NCBI GenBank assembly: GCA_028015205.1
Contig: CM051511.1
Location: 8,804,001 to 8,868,000 of the forward strand
DNA length: 64,000 nucleotides
Direction of reading: 5' to 3'
From: Mytilisepta virgata
Taxonomy: Eukaryota; Mollusca; Bivalvia; Mytilida; Mytilidae
The position numbers were made by a program, and so were the translations under genes. The notes under the pieces are model-generated. The model saw only the letters and a program-made list of their open reading frames with translations, was not told the origin of the DNA and did no database searches. This document shows, piece by piece, positions 57,550 through 64,000 of this stretch (position 1 is its first letter; the number at the start of each line of letters is the position of its first letter).

Positions 57550-59029
57550 GGGTCGTCCAGTTGATTTCTGGACGCGACACTTGATTATTGTCGGGACCGT
57601 GAAATTTTTCGTGTTTTGCGCGCGAAATTTTAGCATTTTTTTCAATCGACTTTCGAGATAATTTATTTTTTAGCTTCAATGAAAGAAACGGTAGTAAGCT
57701 AGGGACAAATTATTTTCCTCTCCATGAAAGAAGGGTATGAAATGATGGACATTATGTAATGTTGATTTTATAAGCAGAACCTTTCTTGTTGTGGTATTTA
57801 TTGTACGTTGATCATGATGATTCTGAACAAAAGCATTGGGCGCTTTTACGAATCGTGAAACACCATTTGATTGTCGGGGAAGGGGGTGTCATGTATGTAT
57901 TTCAAATTCGTGGTCTTAAAAACAAAAAAGCAGAATTTGTTTTTAAAATATGAAAGAACTACATAGCAAGTATAATAAAAAATTCAAAATAAATCATCCC
58001 AGTTAAACAAACGAATAGAAAAGGGGGCTAGGGCTTTCTATGTTAAGATGTGTTGGGCAAACAGTTTTAACTGTTTTAAGATTTCAAAAGTGTACTGTTT
58101 ACTGTTAATGACTAACAAGTTTTCAGCATTTTTATACTTTGTGTTATCTTTTTTTTTCTTCTCACAATTTGTTTGTTGTTAACCTATTAATTATAATGCC
58201 CCCATTCCCACTTCATAGAATATCCCAATTAAACAAACGAACAGAAGAATCACTAAATATGTCGTCAAAACTGTTTTACCATATGAGCAATTTCTAATGA
58301 GTATATATACTAGTCCAGGTGACATCATATTTGGGTTTGTTATCAAGAAATTTAATGGTGATGAGTTTCGTGACCATAAACAGTTCACAAGGAAAATAAA
58401 TCGATTCGTAAAGCTACAATGAAATAAAGTAACTAAATCTGGACCACAAAAAATTGTTTGAGATAAAACAAAGGCTGGTGTTTTCAGCAACTACTGTTAT
58501 CGCTTAACAACTGTGGTCCGTTGTTTTCATCTTGTCAAGAACCATACACCAAATGAAAATAGTTTGGTTCATCCATATCCCATAAAAGTCAATCATGCAC
58601 ACACATAAAAGGAGAAAAACTACATAAAGTCTGGAAGACTGGTTTGCAAATTAACTCGATACCCGACAATTCTAACTCGACACTCAATTTTTTAACTCGG
58701 TACTCCACAATCGTAACTCGATAATTCTGACTCGATACTCATCACTCAACAAAAAGTGAAACACCAAATGCAACTTACTGATAAATTGCTGATCTACTAT
58801 GCAACTTTGGGATTAAAAAATATATATATTGCTAAGATTTACAATTATATATATCAATCAAACATTAATTTAAAAACTGAAGTTCCTATTTGAGATGCTT
58901 GCTTTTAGATATGGTACGGAAATTGATATTTCTGTAGAATTGTTGAAGTTTTTGGAAATCTTACAATGCGACAGATTTAAGCGTTGACTTTCGATGTTTA
59001 TACAAACTTAATGATACGTCAAGTCCCGC
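57550..59029 (+). repeat. Segmental duplication 2, copy 2, left part
   Basis: Direct copy of 46,400-48,640 without the 669-bp insertion. It ends AAGTCCCGC where the ~3.3-kb TIR element begins. Confidence 0.85.
58655..58745. repeat. 21-bp minisatellite, copy 2
   Basis: Four to five units of AACTCGATACTCGACAATT type; shorter than its counterpart at 48,205-48,345. Confidence 0.85.
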
Positions 59030-59459
59030 CCATTGTATCAATACGATTGGATAGTAGTATATATGCGGTACTAAATTAGTATTTTAGGAGGAGCGAGAAG
59101 CCGTAGGTGACGTCACCGGAACCAGAACTCACGTGAACGGAACCGGAAGTATCAGCAAGTGGTTTGCGCGCATCCGCAACAGGAATTATAGGGTAAGGGT
59201 CTCGCATCGAGTCTCTAGGGATTGATACTCTCACTGTTATGTCGAAGTCCGAGAGTAATCGAAGTACAGAGAGGTGATTGGATTATTTCCCCTTATCCCG
59301 CCCTTTTCATTTGCAGGTGATGTTTTCTGTGAGGACCAAAGGTACGATTGTATTATGTCCCCTTACCTCCAAGTGATGCTGTCAACATTAAATCAATGGA
59401 ATGGAGGGATGTCCTTAACAACCGCCTTAGCGACGGCGGTCCATTTCATTGCTCTATGA

Positions 59460-59688
59460 TGTACTTCGTTTCTCTTTTCTTGCTCCATGCCGCTCTTCAC
59501 TGCTCGTCGCTGTTCATCGCTACTCATCACCTTACTCGCGTGCTCATTTCAGTTTTTTGGGGCTACTTGTCACTGTTTTCGCTGCTGCTGCTGCTCCTGG
59601 TGCTTGTTGCTGTTCGTCATTACTGCTCTTCTCTTGCTCATCGCTGTTTTTCTCTTGCTCTTTGCTGTTCATCGCTACTCATGACCTT
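59460..59688. repeat. GCT/TTGCTC-rich minisatellite, left part
   Basis: Tandem words such as CTGTTCATCGCTACTCATCA, GCTGCTGCTGCTCCTGGTGC and TCTTCTCTTGCTCATCGCTG. The array continues at 60,481-60,860 after a retrocopy insertion. Cys/Ser/Leu-rich frames across it are artefacts. Confidence 0.85.
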
Positions 59689-60480
59689 TTTTTTTTTTTT
59701 TTTTAACAATTAACAAATTCTTTATTGCACAATATAGTTGTTAACAACCACCCTATATATCACAACTATCTTATATAGGTTTATCCCTGTATGTTAGTCT
59801 TCATATGAACCAGGGGATACATTTGAAGAAATATTATATTTACTTGTTAATTTCAGTATACAGTATATTCTACATATATGTGTTTTACAATATATTATAA
59901 TTTTGCGGATTTCAGTTTTCTCCGTTTACGGTTTGGTATTTACGTAGTTCCTTTTAATAAACTACACGTGTTTATTTCTCCTTTGATTTTGGACTATAAA
60001 TTCTTATATATAATGTATATCGAGGTAAGTTTCAACCAAAAATAAATTCCATAAATATCATATGTATGCCCAGTAAATTTAACATATATATTTGATTTTT
60101 CTCAGACTCTCTTATTTACATGTTTTAAGGATACTTCGTTTTGTTCGATCAAAGTTAGACAAAAACGAAAGTAGATATATATTCAGGTTTTTTTCAACTA
60201 TTAAAGAACCAGATTTTAGACACCTATCTTGTATATGCTTTTTACTTTTTGTTTTTCAACGCATTCTGCAGTCGTGGCAATTCTACAAGTATAGTTAATT
60301 TTGATATATTATTGCGTAAAGGGAGAAAACTCTCTGTATTCACTTTTATTGTCAGTACACCAAAAACTATAGCGACACATATTTCAATAAAGCTTTAAAT
60401 ATAATGTATCGTTTTACCTTCTATTTAAATTCTCTGTATATACCATGACACCTCTACATATAGATTAAAACGAAAAAAAA
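59689..60480 (-). mobile_element. Retroposed sequence with poly-A tail and 16-bp target duplication
   Basis: CGCTACTCATGACCTT flanks it on both sides (59,673-59,688 and 60,481-60,496) without mismatch. Read on the minus strand it ends in ~16 A after AATAAA (59,721-59,726), the hallmark of LINE-mediated retroposition of a polyadenylated transcript. The ~790-bp body is not recognised as coding; it may be a 3' UTR copy or a SINE-like transcript. Confidence 0.85.
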
Positions 60481-60860
60481 CGCTACTCATGACCTTACTC
60501 GCGTGCTCAATTCAGTTTTTTGGGGCTACTTGTCACTGTTTTCGCTGCTGCTGCTGCTCCTGGTGCTTGTTGCTGTTCGTCATTGCTCTTCTTCTCTTGC
60601 TCGTCGCTGTTTTTCTCTTGCTCTTTGCTGTTCATCGCTACTCATCACCTTACTCGCGTGCTCATTTTTTTTTGGTGCTACATGTCGCTATTTTCGCTGC
60701 TGCTGTTGCTCCTGCTGCTTGTTGCTGTTCGTCATCGCTGCTCTTCTCTTGCTCATCGCTTTTTTTTTCTTGCTCTTTGCTGTTCATCGCTACTCATACT
60801 ATACTCACGTGCTGATTTCGGGTTTTCGCTGATGCTGCTGCTAGTAGTGGTCTATTGTCG
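60481..60860. repeat. GCT/TTGCTC-rich minisatellite, right part
   Basis: Two further ~150-bp units of the array at 59,460-59,688, each with TTACTCGCGTGCTCA and CTGCTGCTGCTCCTG words. Confidence 0.85.
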
Positions 60861-60939
60861 TTAGTCAAAGATTGGATCTGTGCGAGAGCACCCTTAGATC
60901 CGGGTCATTTGAAAGTCCACTCTGCATTTATCCAGGCTT

Positions 60940-61155
60940 GTGACTGGCTATCATGGTATGGAAGAGGATTCAACAGACTATAGTGATTCGGTCTCAGACA
61001 CTACCACAGAAGACGATAACGAGGAATCGGAACGAAGTAGTGACCATGGATCCCACGAAGACTCCGAAGAGCAATGCGGACAGTCTCTATGGTATGTCAT
61101 TTTGAATAGAACATTTCAAGTACATCAATCGGAATACTCACAGACAGTAAACTAG
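60940..61155 (+). CDS. Acidic ORF inside the TIR element, probably broken
   Basis: A 71-residue frame, very acidic and Ser-rich (MEEDSTDYSDSVSDTTTEDD and on). After its stop the DNA stays protein-like in other frames (LVEAEEDKARLAAYRHV, then YYLELVSWHQDMNKDPYIER and SKSLREEEDYESKESW up to about 61,345), so a longer acidic, coiled-coil-like protein has probably been broken by frameshifts. It lies on the opposite strand to the ORF at 61,512-62,024. Family unknown. Confidence 0.4.
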   Translation: MTGYHGMEEDSTDYSDSVSDTTTEDDNEESERSSDHGSHEDSEEQCGQSLWYVILNRTFQVHQSEYSQTVN

Positions 61156-61511
61156 TCGAAGCCGAAGAAGACAAGGCACGCTTGGCAGCATATAGACATG
61201 TTTGACTCGTACAGAGACGAAATACGAAAAGTATTACCTCGAACTGGTGTCCTGGCATCAAGACATGAATAAAGACCCGTACATAGAAAGATCTAAAAGC
61301 TTGAGAGAAGAGGAAGACTACGAATCAAAAGAATCATGGAAATAGGCTGTAGAAAAACGAAAATATATGTTAACCGTGTATTGAACGACTACGACCCACC
61401 ACCAGCTGAAGACAGCAATGACTCTATATGACGGAAGAATTGAACTTACATATTACATATTCTAGGTTGAAGTTTCGCTTGGACTGGTTTCCACATGTCA
61501 CAGGTATACAT

Positions 61512-62024
61512 TTAAGACGTCTTTCTTTCCTGTGATTCGATAGCAGAATGGTCTCCGGTCGTCCTGCAAGTACTTATTTTAGCTACAGGTTCCTCAACGG
61601 CTTGTTGATTCATACACAAACGTTTGCCAAAGTATTCGTTTCGAGATTGTTGCAGTTCAGATTTCACTTTTCTGATGAGGTCTCTATTAAGTCTTTTCCA
61701 TTCGTTGTCAATCCTGATAAATCCCTTGCTGATATTCATGTTTTTGTAGAATTCCGCAAAGCTCTTGTTCGTTTGACACTTTGTACATTTCTTGTTTGGA
61801 TCCACTTTGCTGGGTCCCACTTTAGTTGGAAGTATTTTCATTTTCATTTTCCTTTCTGGTTTTGCTGCGGCGTTAGAAAGATTCACAGGTATTAAGTATC
61901 TAGTAGGAACCAATAAATCAACGAGAGGCGTTTTCGATTCCATTGATACGTGTGTGTTGTTTGACGGACTTACATCACTTCCGTAAACAAATAGCGGGAA
62001 AACCCACTTCTTCGGGTTGGGCAT
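61512..62024 (-). CDS. Basic Cys-motif ORF inside the TIR element
   Basis: A 170-residue open frame starting within the inner edge of the right terminal repeat and running inward. It has a Lys/Pro-rich middle (KPERKMKMKILPTKVGPSKV), then KKCTKCQTNKSFAEFY, a C-x-x-C of zinc-ribbon style, followed by a helical basic tract (WKRLNRDLIRKVKSELQQS). The second metal-binding pair is not obvious. DNA binding is a guess. It is the longest intact frame in the element and could be an element-encoded protein or a piece of one. Confidence 0.45.
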   Translation of the reverse strand: MPNPKKWVFPLFVYGSDVSPSNNTHVSMESKTPLVDLLVPTRYLIPVNLSNAAAKPERKMKMKILPTKVGPSKVDPNKKCTKCQTNKSFAEFYKNMNISKGFIRIDNEWKRLNRDLIRKVKSELQQSRNEYFGKRLCMNQQAVEEPVAKISTCRTTGDHSAIESQERKTS

Positions 62025-62452
62025 GCGCCCAAACCACTTCCGGTTCCGGCCACGTGACTTCTGGTTTTGGTGACCTGTGAGGTCACTTCCAGCTCCTCCT
62101 CCTCAAATACTAATTTAGAACCGCATATGTACTACTTTGGATGCTACGTCACATTGGGTAGTCGAAATTGTACAGTTACGTCAGGTGTGCTGTTACGACT
62201 GCTCTGAACAGTTGTTGATACCGTAATATTTTTTCATGAATAATTTTGTGTATATGTGCAAACTGAGTGTTCATTTTAATGCATATCTGTCGATAACAAT
62301 ACTTTGTGACAAAGATTTGAATTTAAATTTCACTGAATTGGTACATAACAGCACATGCAAGGATCAAGATTCATATTTGACACAAAGCTTTTTAAAAATA
62401 CCAGCGATTTCGCTTTTATCTCTACGAAGGTTGATTAGAATTTTATATTTGT

Positions 62453-62725
62453 CAAAAGTGACAAGTATTTCATTGCTAATAGTCAAGAAATCTTTCATAG
62501 TATAACGTATAACTAAACGTTTCACTCAAAATCATTAATTTCAGAGAACGGATACATTTGTTGTTTTTTTTTTTTTTGTTTTTTTTTGTTTTTTTTTTTT
62601 TGTGAAGCCGCAAATACATTTTCCGAGAATGGACGCCAGCACTAAAGCCTGGGGATTAAGTAATAGTTGATAATTGTCCAATTCACCGATTCAACGGAGA
62701 AGTACGCGTAAGCCATTTCCTTGGG
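62453..62725 (+). repeat. Segmental duplication 2, copy 2, right part
   Basis: Copy of 52,858-53,108 with a gain of a T-rich tract (62,561-62,602). Homology ends after CCATTTCCTTGG. Confidence 0.85.
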
Positions 62726-63422
62726 AAAACATTTCAAACACCAGTCTGCTCAAATACTTTACCGACTAACTAGTCGAAATACATAATTGGAAATACAAAA
62801 AAATGTACTACATATGTAGCGGTTGGAAATTTGATTATTAATAAATAATAAACTATGTTTTTTATTCTCTTGTAGACATTAATCCAAACTACTCACCAAA
62901 TCTGATTATCTAAATGTTGTTCTTCACTGAATACTGCCACTCCGTGCATACAAAACGTTTCGTGACAGTCGCTACTTATTAGTATTTTATCTTTCGTATT
63001 TCGTAGATGATATTTCAAAAACACAAATATCAATACGTTAGTTTCGATATATAAAATTGTAATTGTAATACCATGTAAAATACAAACTGGCAATACATAT
63101 TCATATTGATTTTTTTTTAAAACACAAATATAAGTTCTTTAATGTCAAAATTAACCACGGATTTTTACTCTAAACTATCTTCATGAATATACATGAAATA
63201 ATTGCCTCTGGACGTTAAGTAACTTACAATCAATCAATTAATCCCAACTGAAGCAACCAAACATTTCAAATTGTGACAAACAGGAAACTTCTAGTTGTTA
63301 CAGTCACCAATGATGCGATACTCATATATATATAATAAGTACGTCTAAACAATTGACAACACCATCCATTTGATCATCAATGAAGGTGATACACGGCTGA
63401 AAACAGATATTATATAGATAAT
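62726..63422. other. Stretch without recognised genes
   Basis: No supported frame or repeat. Confidence 0.5.

Positions 63423-64000
<578 letters not shown>

Larger units (their letters stand above)
59030..62310. mobile_element. ~3.3-kb element with long terminal inverted repeats
   Basis: The left end (about 59,030-59,170) and right end (about 62,000-62,160) are inverted copies: CTAAATTAGTATTTTAGGAG at the left against CTAAATTAGTATTTGAGGAG at the right (inverted), then shared CACGTG- and CCGGAAC-rich words. Copy 1 of the surrounding duplication (48,630-48,660) reads AAGTCCCGC directly into the sequence found after 62,310, an empty site. About 150 bases (62,160-62,310) beyond the visible right repeat are also extra here. 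Inside are a triplet-rich minisatellite, a retrocopy insertion and two candidate ORFs. No known transposase motif is seen, so the element may be non-autonomous or of an unfamiliar class. Confidence 0.75.

Noticed and set aside
59348..59713. Cys/Ser/Leu-rich membrane-like proteins at 59,348-59,713 and 60,489-60,864
   Set aside because: All three frames of a GCT/TTGCTC minisatellite stay open and give similar compositions, so they reflect the repeat, not a gene.

Overview
The window is animal nuclear DNA, most likely from a marine bivalve of the mussel family (Mytilidae). The evidence is an AT-rich, intron-bearing and very repeat-dense sequence, a 129-residue beta-trefoil lectin of the size and type described from mussels (SeviL-like), tRNA-derived SINEs of a molluscan type, Penelope-like and CR1-like retroelements, and several non-autonomous elements. 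No bacterial, organellar or CRISPR signal was seen. The species call is inference; homology calls come from reading motifs, not from searches.

Layout. Bases 1-12,000 form block A: a Harbinger transposase fragment, a 230-bp MITE, an intact lectin gene (4,667-5,056, minus), a 1-kb element with 15-bp repeats, an exon-like segment and a ~158-bp tandem array. Bases 12,200-17,100 hold a CR1-like LINE (minus) cut apart by Penelope-like fragments and a possible solo LTR; its first ORF carries a canonical 2A-like motif. Bases 17,200-24,800 are fragments, including a partial inverted copy of block A (block D), a hairpin-bearing insertion and a foldback element. Bases 25,050-28,650 hold block B, a direct partial copy of A with a lectin pseudogene. 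Bases 29,460-37,500 are block C, an inverted copy of A with a second intact lectin gene (32,113-32,502, plus) and a Penelope-like insertion. Bases 38,000-46,400 hold a 21-bp minisatellite, a SINE with target-site duplication and a degraded LINE. Bases 46,400-53,110 and 57,550-62,725 are two copies of another duplication, each with its own later insertions: a 0.67-kb insertion and a 2A-bearing LINE in the first, a ~3.3-kb element with long terminal inverted repeats in the second. Tandem arrays lie between them.

The only genes that look functional are the two lectin copies. They differ at 13 of 390 bases (seven silent, six replacing) by my reading, so both appear to be kept under constraint. 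Everything else coding is transposon-derived, broken, or an isolated exon-like segment. The paired duplications are useful because one copy often preserves the empty site of an insertion in the other.
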